24,954 nt of DNA from DATNPH01 sp036703315 (GCA_036703315.1 DATNPH010000100.1:1-24954), one strand, 5' to 3'; counted from the stretch's first letter, positions 7,514 to 16,062 are shown. The notes: generated from the letters alone by a model not told the origin. Numbers and translations: made by a program.

Positions 7514-8053
7514 ATGCCTGATCAAACATATAGAAAAGACATTCCAGAAGTCGATCCAACGGAGATCGAAGATTCTAGAGTTGCGATCGCCGATGAACAT
7601 CACTCGTTCCTTGAAATGGTGATGGTCAGAGCCGGATTTGGAGATCTGTACGACGCCAGAGACTTTACCGAAGTTGTGTTTCGCGTCATGCGCGACTTAA
7701 TGACGACGGATACCATCGAGCGTGTCGAGGCAGAACTGCATGAAGAGGCTTTGCATACGAAAGAGAAAGCCCTTCAGATGGAAGTGGCTGATCTCTGGAA
7801 AGACACCAATCCGATCGTGGGATTTTTAAGTCGAATACGTCAACCGTTAAGAGGTCCGGCTCCGATTGGAATTGATTCCAAGCTATTTCTCACCCGAATT
7901 GCCAATGAAGGAGCACTCCCGCCAACGGTCGAGCCAGAACAGGCACTTAAAGCAGTGTTTTCTGCCACTAAAGAAGAACTTTCCGAAGAGCGGATTCAGG
8001 AAATTGCCAGCGTCCTTCCTGACCGTGTGCGTGAAATTTGGGAACAGGCTTAA
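7514..8053 (+). CDS. DUF2267-type protein
   Basis: This 179-residue soluble, helical and acidic protein fits DUF2267: FLEMVMVRAGFGDLYDARDF, then VFRVMRDLMTTDTIERVEAE near the N-terminus, and a second similar half ending LSEERIQEIASVLPDRVREI. Members carry two related helical halves; their function is unclear. The segment WKDTNPIVGFLSRIRQPLRG links the halves. I prefer ATG at 7514 over an in-frame GTG at 7457, because the 19 extra residues are basic and not family-like, and AAGAAG lies about 15 bases upstream of the ATG. There is no obvious operon partner. Confidence 0.7.
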   Translation: MPDQTYRKDIPEVDPTEIEDSRVAIADEHHSFLEMVMVRAGFGDLYDARDFTEVVFRVMRDLMTTDTIERVEAELHEEALHTKEKALQMEVADLWKDTNPIVGFLSRIRQPLRGPAPIGIDSKLFLTRIANEGALPPTVEPEQALKAVFSATKEELSEERIQEIASVLPDRVREIWEQA

Positions 8054-8076
8054 TTAGACGCAGATTCCGCCCTCCT

Positions 8077-8120
8077 AAGAAACTAGCAGGGGGCAGGGGA
8101 GGCAGGGGGAGTAGTTTCTT
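8077..8120. repeat. 9-bp inverted repeat with a G-rich loop
   Basis: AAGAAACTA (8077-8085) and TAGTTTCTT (8112-8120) are perfect complements. The 26-base loop is made of GCAGGGG-type units with G-runs of 5, 4, 2 and 5. It starts 24 bases past the stop of the DUF2267 gene and could act in 3'-end formation. Confidence 0.6.
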
Positions 8121-8193
8121 TCATCCATAACGGACGTGCGATCGCTCGTGGGACGCTCTCCACTGTTACAGTTGATAATTTTGAAACAAGCAC

Positions 8194-8216
8194 CAGCCTC
8201 CAGTTTTTGGAGGCTG
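8194..8216 (+). terminator. Terminator-like hairpin
   Basis: CAGCCTCCA (8194-8202) pairs with TGGAGGCTG (8208-8216) over a GTTTT loop. The following TATTCTAATT is T-poor for an intrinsic terminator. It lies between the DUF2267 and GNAT genes, 39 bases before the chosen GNAT start, so it could also lie in the GNAT leader. Confidence 0.4.
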
Positions 8217-8255
8217 TATTCTAATTAATGAAGACGGCTTTGTTTGCCAATAATT

Positions 8256-8771
8256 ATGTTGTCTTTTGCTCGTGAAACAGATGATGATATAACAACGATT
8301 CGCCAAGTGGTGACAGCAGCTTTTGGTCGAACGAGCGAAGCCGAACTTGTAGAAGCAATTCGCAACTGCGAAAATTTTATTCCTGAACTGTCGCTAGTAG
8401 CGGCAGAGGATGGGAATGTGCTGGGTCACATTCTGTTTAGCCCCATCGTAATTGAAGCACAAGGACAAACTATTCCAGCGCTGGCACTTGCACCGTTAGC
8501 TATAACACCAATACGTCAGCGCCAAGGTATTGGTAGTCAACTGGTGCAGGCAGGTTTGACAAAGTGTCGTGAGTTAGGTCATGGCATTGTAGTGGTTCTT
8601 GGTGAGCCGCACTATTATCGGCGCTTTGGTTTCCAGACAGCTAAGGAATTTGGCGTGCAAGTACCGTTTTTGATTCCCGATGAGGTGTTTATGGTGCTGG
8701 AACTTCAACCTGGTACATTGATGAATGTCACTGGAACTGTGCGATATCCGGCATACTTTGATGGGGTTTGA
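8256..8771 (+). CDS. GNAT-family N-acetyltransferase, YhbS-like
   Basis: This 171-residue cytoplasmic acyltransferase uses acetyl-CoA. The acetyl-CoA loop is RQRQGIGSQLVQ, preceded by the beta strand LALAPLAITP and followed by VVVLGEPHYYRRFGFQTAKE, the arrangement of YhbS-type enzymes (COG3153). The N-terminal helix pattern FARETDDDITTIRQVVTAAF is also typical. The substrate is unknown; relatives act on small molecules or proteins. The ATG at 8256 fits the family start better than the TTG four codons upstream. No strong ribosome-binding site is visible. It stands alone between repeat-rich gaps. Confidence 0.85.
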   Translation: MLSFARETDDDITTIRQVVTAAFGRTSEAELVEAIRNCENFIPELSLVAAEDGNVLGHILFSPIVIEAQGQTIPALALAPLAITPIRQRQGIGSQLVQAGLTKCRELGHGIVVVLGEPHYYRRFGFQTAKEFGVQVPFLIPDEVFMVLELQPGTLMNVTGTVRYPAYFDGV

Positions 8772-8813
8772 GATATTGACTCAATGAGTCTTGGCAGTAT
8801 TACATTTCCTCTG

Positions 8814-8841
8814 TTTGACATTTGACTTTTAACTTTTCACT
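8814..8841 (+). repeat. Four 7-base repeats (TTTGACT type)
   Basis: The units TTTGACA, TTTGACT, TTTAACT and TTTCACT lie in the gap before the pentapeptide gene. They are typical of short tandemly repeated sequences in cyanobacteria. Confidence 0.7.
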
Positions 8842-8909
8842 TGCTTATGTCAGCTATCGCACCCGCGTTTGGAAGAATACCCTATTAGGAGTTGGGTGAA
8901 ACTTACAGG

Positions 8910-9593
8910 ATGAGTGATGAAAAATTTCCACAGGAGCTACAAGCTAGCATCCAACAGGTCATTGAGACGGGTATAGACAACTTTTTTGAGCTGGCACAAA
9001 TTCTAGGTCGAAATCCGCTTGAGGATTTTGCTGGTGCCAACCTCAGTGGTGTCAATTTCAACCAGGCAGCTCTTCGAGGTGCAGATTTGCATGGCGCGAA
9101 TCTAAGCGGTAGTAATCTCAGTGTTGCTGACCTGAATCAGGCTAACTTGAGTAATGCCATCCTCAACGGTGCTGACTTCGTGTATGCAGATTTGAGACGT
9201 ACCAACTTGAGCGGTGCTGACCTCAGCTATGCCACTCTGATTAATGCTAATCTTTGCGATGCTAACTTGAGCGGTGCTAACCTCAGGGGCGCGGACTTGC
9301 GAACTATGCTAGCTCGTACAAATTTAAGCGGTGCTAACTTGAGCGGTGCTAATTTGTGCAGTGCCTATCTACCGAAAGCTAACTTGAGTGGTGCTGACTT
9401 GAGTGAAGCCAATCTGCAACAGGTTGAGCTGAGTGGTGCAAATCTGAGTAACGCCAATCTGCAAGGAGCTGACCTAAAGCAAGCCGAACTGGTTAATGCG
9501 AACGTAGAAAATACTTGCTTTGGTAGGAATTCAGGGATTTCTGAAGCTATGAAGTTTAACCTGATGCGACGAGGGGCAATTTTTGAAGATTAG
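8910..9593 (+). CDS. Pentapeptide-repeat protein
   Basis: The protein has 227 residues. After an N-terminal helical part (about 1-33, ASIQQVIETGIDNFFELAQI) come roughly 33 tandem pentapeptides of the A(D/N)LSG type, such as GANLSGANLCSAYLPKANLS, which form a square right-handed beta helix. The C-terminal cap CFGRNSGISEAMKFNLMRRG closes the coil. There is no signal peptide or membrane segment. Such proteins act in protein or DNA contacts; the function of this one cannot be told from sequence. The ATG at 8910 is preferred over the in-frame TTG at 8892. AGGAG lies at 8887-8891, rather far from the ATG, so the start is not certain. Confidence 0.9.
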   Translation: MSDEKFPQELQASIQQVIETGIDNFFELAQILGRNPLEDFAGANLSGVNFNQAALRGADLHGANLSGSNLSVADLNQANLSNAILNGADFVYADLRRTNLSGADLSYATLINANLCDANLSGANLRGADLRTMLARTNLSGANLSGANLCSAYLPKANLSGADLSEANLQQVELSGANLSNANLQGADLKQAELVNANVENTCFGRNSGISEAMKFNLMRRGAIFED

Positions 9594-9627
9594 ATTTGGT
9601 GAGCTTACCCTGGTACCTCTGTCAAGG

Positions 9628-9655
9628 TAGTAGCTAGTAGGTGTTAGGTGGTAGG
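9628..9655 (+). repeat. Four 7-base repeats (TAGTAGG type)
   Basis: The units TAGTAGC, TAGTAGG, TGTTAGG and TGGTAGG lie 35 bases past the pentapeptide gene. The period is exactly 7 with drifting sequence. Confidence 0.65.
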
Positions 9656-9695
9656 GAGCCAGAAAGCTTTGTAAGGAACCCAAAACGCTAATTTT

Positions 9696-9720
9696 TCAGG
9701 CGTCTTGGCCTGACTTTTCC
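9696..9720 (+). terminator. Possible terminator behind the pentapeptide gene
   Basis: TCAGGC (9696-9701) pairs with GCCTGA (9708-9713) over a 6-base loop and is followed by CTTTTCC. Five T precede it, so it could also work leftward. The stem is short. Confidence 0.35.
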
Positions 9721-9857
9721 CTAAAAGCGCCCCTACGACATCCTGCAAGAGCACCCAGTTGAAAACAGCCATAATTGCTAATCAAATTTCTTTAGTGATT
9801 CTTACACCTTGGGCAGATAGATATTCACACAACTAAATCCAAACTAGGGGTTAAAGT

Positions 9858-12470
9858 TTGGGGGGAAGGAAGTTGGCACAGCAAACGGAAGATTGGTGCG
9901 GTGAGTCAAAGTCCCTGAGCCGAGTCAGTTGCTGCTTGCTGAGAGGGGACGCTTTAGAGAAACTCATCATAGGCATTATCCTGAAGAAAGCAAAAAAGAC
10001 GATCGCTTGCTTTTTACTTTTTTACGTTTCACTTTCCCAAGGTCGTGTATTAGCTCAGCTAACGCCTGATACTACGTTGGGTGGCGAAAGTTCCGTTGTT
10101 ACTCCTGGCGTGATTATCAATAACCAATCCGCCGATCGCATCGATGGTGGGGCGTCTAGAGGTGCTAATCTATTCCACAGTTTTTTAGAATTTAATCTCA
10201 ACTCTGTACAGCGAGTTTATTTTACGTCACCGATTGGCATTGAAAATATTATCACGCGGGTAACAGGAGCTAATCCATCCAATATATTAGGGACGCTTGG
10301 TGTTAACGGTTCTGCCAATTTATTTTTGATTAATCCTAATGGCATTTTATTCGGACCAAATGCTCGTCTTGACGTAAGTGGTTCCTTTTTCGCCAGTACT
10401 GCTAGCCGTGTTGTCTTTGCTGATGGCAATCAGTTCAGTGCTACAACTTCTCAAAACCCAGCACTGCTAACTGTAAGCGTTCCTTTGGGAGTGCAATTCG
10501 GAGCAACACCTGGACAGATCCAGGTGCAGGGGTCAAGGTTAGAGGTGCCGTCGGGAAGAACCTTGGGGCTTGTGGGAGGTGGAGTGACACTGCAAGGAGC
10601 CACAGTTACAGCACCTGGGGGACGAATTGAACTAGGTAGCGTTGCTGGCAATAGTTTAGTGAGTCTGAACTCTATTAATAATGGCTGGCGGCTGGGCTAT
10701 GAGGGGGTACAGAACTTTCAAGATATACAACTGTCTAAAGGGGCGGTGGTGAATGCTAGTGGTGAAGGCGGGGGGAATATCCAAGTTTGGGCGCGATCGC
10801 TACGACTGGGTGAAGACTCACACGTTGAAGCATTGACCCTAGGAACACAACCGGGAGGGACGATCGCGGTTAACGCCTCCAACTCAGTAGAACTGACCGG
10901 AACAGGAACTTATCTCAAGGACATACTACTATTTTTGACTGGACAAGTTAGACCTGCTAACCTCCGCAACGGCTTGTTTACCCTAAGTTACGGTTCGGGT
11001 GCCGCTGGGAACCTAGTGATTAATACGCCCTCTTTTATCGCCCGCAATGGAGCGTTTGTTGCCACTTCTACGTTTGGCTTAGGTCACGGGGGTGATTTAA
11101 CAGTCAATGCCAAGGATAACGTCGAGCTAACAGCTTCTGCTTTAATCACCGGCAGTGGACTTGGTAAAAGCGGTGATGCCGGAGATTTAATCGTTAACAC
11201 AGGGCGGATGATCGTGCGAGATTATAGCGTCTTGGGAACTAGTACGCTTGGATCGGGTCGAGGGGGAGATATAACAGTTAATGCCTCCCAGTCGGTGGAA
11301 TTGAGCGGTAGCAATCCAATTTTGCTCTCACCAAGTGCTCGGTTTTTGGCTGGTTTTTTTAGCAGTACCTTAGCCAATGGAGATTCCGGAAATGTGCAGG
11401 TGACGACGCCGCGCCTATTAGTACGGGATGGGGCAGCGATCGGGGCTAGTACGGCTGGTAAGGGGAAGGGCGGAAATATAACTGTGACGGCTTTTGAAAG
11501 CGTGGAATTAATGGGTAAGTCTCCCGATGGTCAGGCTCTAAGTGCTTTGGCGGCTACGGCTGAGACGGGTTCGACAGGTACAGGAGGAAACCTGAGTGTA
11601 AAAACCGGACAATTGATTCTTCAGGATGAGGGAAGACTCAGTGTCCGCAGTCGAGGGCAAGGGGATGCCGGCAGCCTGGAGATAGTAGCTGACTCGATCC
11701 GTCTAGACAATCAAGGCAGTATTGCCGCCGCGACGCAAGTAGGAGGAGAAGGCGGGAATATTAAGCTCCAGACACAGTCTTTGCAGCTGCGCCGCAACAG
11801 TATTATCAACGCTGAAGGTGGTGAACGTGGCAATGGTGGCAATATCAATATTGATACCAACACACTTATTGCTCTAGAAAACAGCAATATTACTGCCAAC
11901 GCCTTTCAGGGGACTGGGGGAAGTATTCAAATCAACACCCAAGGTTTATTTGTCGATCCAACTAGCAAAATTACTGCCAGTTCTACCCTAGGAATTAGTG
12001 GCGCTGTAGAGGTCAATACTCCACTTAATGAAATCGAAGTCTCTCTGTCCTATCTGGAAGAGGAATTTGTTAGTCCTGAGCAATTAGTTGCTGATAGCTG
12101 TCTGGGACGTCGTAATGTTAAAGGTGGAAGCTTCACACTCACTGGCACAGGTGGATTGCCGGCGACACCGTATGGTGCCTTCACGGCTCCCTATCCTGTA
12201 AGTGACCTTCAGCCGATTTCCGATCGCAGCGCCGCTAATCCTAGCATTAGTACAGCAGCGATTGATAGCGTAGCGGTAGCCAGGTCAGGAGCGTCGGAAC
12301 TCTCCAAACGCGATCGCGTCCTTCCCCTCCAAGAGGCACAAGGCATGTTCGTCACCGCTGATGGACGTGTGGTTCTCGGTACCGTCCCCCAATTACAGGC
12401 TCTTGCTAAGGCAGAAGACTTAGTCTGTCACTATCAAGACCAACCAGCCGCTCAAGGAAGTGGAAAGTAG
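9858..12470 (+). CDS. Exported filamentous-haemagglutinin-type protein (TpsA-like)
   Basis: This is a secreted or surface beta-helix protein of up to 870 residues. A signal peptide (basic KKAKK at 43-47, hydrophobic 48-60, likely cut after VLAQ at 67) precedes a two-partner-secretion domain (about 68-190) with its hallmarks LFHSFLEFN, VTGANPSNILG and NPNGILFG. The rest repeats GG(D/N)(L/I)TVNA..SVELSG units, expected to form a right-handed beta helix for adhesion or aggregation. The ending SCLGRR...GGSFTLTGTGGLP is usual in cyanobacterial members. Export would need a TpsB/FhaC-type pore, not present in this window. No ATG precedes the signal peptide in this frame; TTG at 9858 with AGGGG 7 bases upstream is the best start, TTG at 9873 the alternative. 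A cyclase follows after 30 bases. Confidence 0.88.
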   Translation: MGGRKLAQQTEDWCGESKSLSRVSCCLLRGDALEKLIIGIILKKAKKTIACFLLFYVSLSQGRVLAQLTPDTTLGGESSVVTPGVIINNQSADRIDGGASRGANLFHSFLEFNLNSVQRVYFTSPIGIENIITRVTGANPSNILGTLGVNGSANLFLINPNGILFGPNARLDVSGSFFASTASRVVFADGNQFSATTSQNPALLTVSVPLGVQFGATPGQIQVQGSRLEVPSGRTLGLVGGGVTLQGATVTAPGGRIELGSVAGNSLVSLNSINNGWRLGYEGVQNFQDIQLSKGAVVNASGEGGGNIQVWARSLRLGEDSHVEALTLGTQPGGTIAVNASNSVELTGTGTYLKDILLFLTGQVRPANLRNGLFTLSYGSGAAGNLVINTPSFIARNGAFVATSTFGLGHGGDLTVNAKDNVELTASALITGSGLGKSGDAGDLIVNTGRMIVRDYSVLGTSTLGSGRGGDITVNASQSVELSGSNPILLSPSARFLAGFFSSTLANGDSGNVQVTTPRLLVRDGAAIGASTAGKGKGGNITVTAFESVELMGKSPDGQALSALAATAETGSTGTGGNLSVKTGQLILQDEGRLSVRSRGQGDAGSLEIVADSIRLDNQGSIAAATQVGGEGGNIKLQTQSLQLRRNSIINAEGGERGNGGNINIDTNTLIALENSNITANAFQGTGGSIQINTQGLFVDPTSKITASSTLGISGAVEVNTPLNEIEVSLSYLEEEFVSPEQLVADSCLGRRNVKGGSFTLTGTGGLPATPYGAFTAPYPVSDLQPISDRSAANPSISTAAIDSVAVARSGASELSKRDRVLPLQEAQGMFVTADGRVVLGTVPQLQALAKAEDLVCHYQDQPAAQGSGK

Positions 12471-12500
12471 CAGGAAGGCAAACGGTAAAAGGAAAGTTTC

Positions 12501-14477
12501 TTGCTGTCGCTATTGACTTTTGTGGGTAAAAATGCTTTGAATATCAAGCGACTCAGACAGAAAATTTGGCAACGGCGTGGAGTTTGGATGGGGGCTACCA
12601 GCATGGCTAGCATCGTAATTGTCTTGCGCCTTGCAGGTCTGTTGCAATCCTGGGAGTGGGCAGCGATCGATCAATTTTTTCGCTGGCGTCCAGCTGAGCC
12701 ACCTGAGAAGCGGATTTTGATTGTTGGCATTAATGAGTCCGACCTGCGTTATGTTAGGCAGTGGCCTGTAACCGATGCCATTCTTGCTGAACTGCTCAAG
12801 AAACTCAAAGCATCAAAGCCGAGAGCCATTGGTCTTGACCTCTATCGAGATTTGCCAGTGAAGCCAGGTACCCAAGCTTTGGAGGAAGTATTTAAATCCA
12901 CACCGAATCTGATTGGGATTGAAAAAAAAATTGCAGATAGCAATAGCAATACCACTGCACCGCCACGAGTTTTGCAGCAGTTAGGCCAGGTCGGTGCAAA
13001 TGATATCGTGCCAGATGCTGATGGCAAAATCCGTCGTGGCTTGCTGTTTCTGACTCCTGAGTCAGAGCCGCCTTTACCTAGCTTGGGGCTAAGATTGGCT
13101 TTGATTTATCTGGAGCATCAAGGCATTGCCCCAACGGCTGATCCCAAGGGTTTTATGAAGTTGGGGAAGACCGTTTTTGTTCCGTTTGAGGAGAATGATG
13201 GCAGCTATGTTCGAGCGGATGCGGGTGGGTACCAACTCTTGTTGAATTTCAAAGGGGCTGCTCCCTTTGATACCGTCTCAATGACAGACGTTCTGAAAAA
13301 TCGGCTACCGCCGTCGAGAGTACGCGATCGCATCGTCTTAATTGGTTCGGTTGCACCTAGTTTGAAAGATTTATTCTATACCCCATACAGCAACGATCTG
13401 ATTGCGTCACCAAACCAAACCCCTGGTGTGGAAATTCAAGCGCATCTGACGGCGATAATCTTGAGCGCGGCTCTAGAAGGGCGTCCCTTGCTCCAGACTT
13501 GGTCGGAACCACTGGAAGTTTTATGGATTTTTCTCTGGGCTGGCATCGGTGCGGCGTTAACTTGGGCTGTGCGTTTTCGCAGCTATAAACACTACTCACT
13601 TTTACAAACAGCGATTGGTCTCGGCGTAGCGGCGATCGCACTGAGCGGCATTTCGTATCTACTTTTTCTTAGCAGTTGGTGGATTCCCGTAGTGCCGCCT
13701 CTCATGGCTCTAGTCAGTGCTGCGATTGCGCTTCTTGGTTACATTGCTCAATTAGAGCGCCAAGAGCGTCAAACGGTGATGAATTTATTTGGGCGTCATG
13801 TGAGTCCGTCAATTGCCAGAACCATCTGGCGCAATCGCCATCAGCTGCTAAAACAAGGACGCCTGTTGGGGCGTCAGATGACGGCAACGGTATTATTTGC
13901 AGACTTAAAAGGTTTTACGTCTATTGCTGAGCAAACTGATCCAGAGACACTGATGTCCTGGCTCAACGAGTATATGAGTGCGATGGTAGGAGTGATTCAG
14001 TCGCATGGGGGTATTGTAGATAAGTTTATTGGGGACGCCATCATGGCAGTTTTTGGGGTTCCGATTCCGCGCACAACACTAGAAGAAATTTCCAAAGATG
14101 CGATCGCAGCGGTTCATTGCGCCCAAGTCATGGCGTCCACCCTTGAAGTTCTCAATCAGCATTGGCAAATTCAAGCACGCCCCACGGCAGCTATGCGAGT
14201 CGGTATTGCCACCGGTACCGTTATAACGGGCAGTCTCGGCAGTGCCCACAGGCTAGACTACACAACCCTTGGAGACAGTGTTAATGTCGCAGCACGGTTA
14301 GAAGGTTATGACAAATCAATTGACGGTGGTATTTGCCGCATTTTAATTAATAAAGAAACTTATCAGCATATACAGGGGCAATTTCCTACAAAGTTTATCG
14401 GTGAGGAACAGCTAAAGGGGCGTAAGCAGCCCACAGAAATTTATCAAGTCTTGCTGAAAGCCAGTCAGCGTAAATGA
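12501..14477 (+). CDS. CHASE2-domain class III adenylate/guanylate cyclase
   Basis: This 658-residue membrane sensor-cyclase has a first membrane helix at about 33-47, an extracytoplasmic CHASE2 sensor (about 50-335, with FFRWRPAEPPEKRILIVGIN and RIVLIGSVAPSLKDLFYTP), three membrane helices (about 340-415) and a catalytic domain (about 460-652). Metal-binding aspartates are D468 (FADLKGFTS) and D512 (GDAIMAVFG). K508 is the adenine-type lysine, and YTTLGDSVN places T at the second base-selecting position, so I expect cAMP as product (class IIIb-like). N595 and R599 complete the site. The start is TTG at 12501 with AAGGAA 6 bases upstream. It follows the haemagglutinin gene by 30 bases and is probably cotranscribed. 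Confidence 0.93.
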   Translation: MLSLLTFVGKNALNIKRLRQKIWQRRGVWMGATSMASIVIVLRLAGLLQSWEWAAIDQFFRWRPAEPPEKRILIVGINESDLRYVRQWPVTDAILAELLKKLKASKPRAIGLDLYRDLPVKPGTQALEEVFKSTPNLIGIEKKIADSNSNTTAPPRVLQQLGQVGANDIVPDADGKIRRGLLFLTPESEPPLPSLGLRLALIYLEHQGIAPTADPKGFMKLGKTVFVPFEENDGSYVRADAGGYQLLLNFKGAAPFDTVSMTDVLKNRLPPSRVRDRIVLIGSVAPSLKDLFYTPYSNDLIASPNQTPGVEIQAHLTAIILSAALEGRPLLQTWSEPLEVLWIFLWAGIGAALTWAVRFRSYKHYSLLQTAIGLGVAAIALSGISYLLFLSSWWIPVVPPLMALVSAAIALLGYIAQLERQERQTVMNLFGRHVSPSIARTIWRNRHQLLKQGRLLGRQMTATVLFADLKGFTSIAEQTDPETLMSWLNEYMSAMVGVIQSHGGIVDKFIGDAIMAVFGVPIPRTTLEEISKDAIAAVHCAQVMASTLEVLNQHWQIQARPTAAMRVGIATGTVITGSLGSAHRLDYTTLGDSVNVAARLEGYDKSIDGGICRILINKETYQHIQGQFPTKFIGEEQLKGRKQPTEIYQVLLKASQRK

Positions 14478-14612
14478 ACACAGGTGCGCAGAGGAATCAC
14501 AAGTCAAAAAATCTAAAAACCAGCATAAAACTTTAAAACTGACATTAGGGCTCCTCAACGGGTACAAGACGCTACGCACAGTCGAAGAGAGCTTCGCTAT
14601 CAGTTTAAAGGA

Positions 14613-14640
14613 AATTGGTAATTGGTGATTGGTAATTGGT
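14613..14640 (+). repeat. Four 7-base repeats (AATTGGT)
   Basis: AATTGGT, AATTGGT, GATTGGT and AATTGGT run without gaps. This is the cleanest 7-base repeat in the window. Confidence 0.8.
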
Positions 14641-14776
14641 AAAAATGAAACTGTTTAATCAAACTTAATCTGTGCTTTCTATCTAAGTGGAGAGGGAGTT
14701 TATCTGGCGGTCTCTTAGTCTAAAGAATAGATAACTGAGTTACTTCTTAGTATTGCTACTTTACAACTCCCAAAAT

Positions 14777-14804
14777 TCGACAATTCAGGGCGCTCTACTA
14801 TTAT
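14777..14804 (+). promoter_or_regulatory. Likely promoter of the DUF928 gene
   Basis: TCGACA (14777-14782) and TATTAT (14799-14804) are separated by 16 bases, each one mismatch from the sigma-70 consensus. Transcription would start near 14811, about 25 bases before the ATG at 14836. Confidence 0.4.
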
Positions 14805-14835
14805 CAAAAATCTTTAAATCATTGCGCCTTTTATT

Positions 14836-15603
14836 ATGGTGACTTCCCGCCTATTGATAAGCGTGGTCACAGCTACGGCATCCATTTTCTTGATGCCAGT
14901 GACTAGTTGGCTAAATGGCTCCCCGAATTACATATTTGCAAGTCCTGCTTTAGCAAGCTTTCCTGAACAAACACAATCAAATTTCAGTTATGTGCCCCCC
15001 TATCGAGAAGGTCCTAGACGAACCCAAGGAACTGGTTCGCGGGGATGTGATAAGTCTCAGAGCGTGGCATTGAATTTATTAGTTCCTAATGATCACACTG
15101 CACAAACATTATCTGGTCATCCCACCTTTTTCTGGCACGTCTCAGAAATACCAAAGGAACCCATGGAATTTTCTTTAGTCGAATCAGGCGTTGCTCAGCC
15201 GATTTTTGTGCAACAACTACAGCTACAAAAGGCTGGAGTTGTACGAATGGAAATGCCTAAAAATCTGCCTGAACTGGTTCCAGGTAAAGAATACCGCTGG
15301 TCTGTTACGTTAGTTTGCAATGCTAATCAGCGTTCCAATGATACCTTTGCTCAAAGCTGGATTAAGCGTATATCAGAATCACCAGCACTAAAGCAACAGT
15401 TAGTTGCGGCGAAAACTGCTCGCGATCGCGCCTCAGTTTATGCTAGAGCTGGACTTTGGTACGATGCTCTAAACGCCCTCTCAACTGCTCAATCTGCCAA
15501 CTCCACTGATCGGTCTATGGGTGAAGATTTTCTATTGCTACTCGATCAGGCTGGGTTAAAGGAAGTAGCTCTGCAAGAGCGGCAACGCATAGCCAGATAC
15601 TGA
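14836..15603 (+). CDS. Exported DUF928-type protein
   Basis: The protein has 255 residues. The N-terminus (LLISVVTATASIFLMPVTSW, up to about ALA at 38-40) is a signal peptide, so it is exported. The mature part holds GSRGCDKSQSVALNLLVPND, PTFFWHVSEIPKEPMEFSL and the PGKEYRWSVTLVC segment, which fit DUF928 as I recall it. The C-terminal half is helical (RASVYARAGLWYDALNALST, resembling one TPR-like unit). The two cysteines in the mature part may form a disulfide. DUF928 genes are often found near haemagglutinin-type and CHASE2 genes in cyanobacteria, as here; the molecular role is unknown. The ATG at 14836 is used; no good ribosome-binding site precedes it. Confidence 0.75.
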   Translation: MVTSRLLISVVTATASIFLMPVTSWLNGSPNYIFASPALASFPEQTQSNFSYVPPYREGPRRTQGTGSRGCDKSQSVALNLLVPNDHTAQTLSGHPTFFWHVSEIPKEPMEFSLVESGVAQPIFVQQLQLQKAGVVRMEMPKNLPELVPGKEYRWSVTLVCNANQRSNDTFAQSWIKRISESPALKQQLVAAKTARDRASVYARAGLWYDALNALSTAQSANSTDRSMGEDFLLLLDQAGLKEVALQERQRIARY

Positions 15604-16062
15604 AATCGGAAACTTCACTCGCTGCTGGACAAAGCGATCGCTTACTCAGTTGTCTTAGTATTCAGGCAAAGACAATGGATTGATGGGAAGGCAGAGGACA
15701 GAGGGCAGAAGGCTCTTATACTCCCTTCTAGAGATGGGATTGGGACCCATCGATTCGGGGGAGCTAGTAAGCTTTGCTTACAGGGGGATTCAAACCCTTG
15801 CTCCCTGAGAGGTTGCTTCTTATACAGGCAGGCAGATGGACAGACACTCTTTCATAAAAGCCCTCTGCCGCCTGCCTTCTGCCTTTTTGGTTGACTTGCT
15901 CAAATTTTACCGGACACAGCAGGAGCCGGATGCAGGCTTTGAGGAGAAACGATAATCTTCTCCTTGTTTTCCACTCTCGTTTGGGGTGTCTCCAGGCATA
16001 CTGGAAGAAGGAGGGCAGGTGCACTCCCTTGTGCCATTTCTCTTAAAGTTGACTAAGCAACG
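15604..16062. other. 459-base gap with a large structured element
   Basis: No convincing gene. 15687-15888 holds the structured element described separately. Behind it are small hairpins, for example TCCAG-GCATA-CTGGA near 15991. The leader of the DUF3172 gene should lie near the right end. Confidence 0.45.
15687..15888. repeat. Structured repeat element with nested hairpins
   Basis: GGCAGAAGGC (15704-15713) pairs with GCCTTCTGCC (15874-15883), which is followed by five T. Both arms belong to 7-base-type repeat tracts in opposite orientation. Inside lie GATGGG-CCCATC (15733-15751, 7-base loop), an outer stem GGGAGC (15759-15764) with GCTCCC (15800-15805), and, enclosed by it, GTAAGC-TTT-GCTTAC (15767-15781) and a 5-pair hairpin with a 7-base ATTCAAA loop (15783-15799). 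The last two with their outer stem make a three-way junction. The 7-base loops recall tRNA T-arms read on the minus strand, but no full tRNA can be drawn. Confidence 0.55.

Larger units (their letters stand above)
14478..14835. other. Intergenic region with repeats and a DUF928 promoter
   Basis: These 358 bases hold a palindrome-like module (about 14560-14602, with GCTACGCACAG and GAAG-AGAG-CTTC), four 7-base AATTGGT repeats (14613-14640) and a promoter-like pair upstream of the DUF928 gene. No gene is seen. Confidence 0.5.

Noticed and set aside
8101..8120. Intrinsic terminator for the DUF2267 gene
   Set aside because: The loop is 26 bases and no T-run follows the stem, so only the inverted repeat is reported.
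15733..15805. tRNA gene
   Set aside because: T-arm-like loops are present but no D-arm, no acceptor stem of 7 pairs and no consistent cloverleaf can be drawn.
15764..16024. 86-codon minus frame
   Set aside because: Runs through the nested hairpins and a heptad tract; composition is not protein-like.
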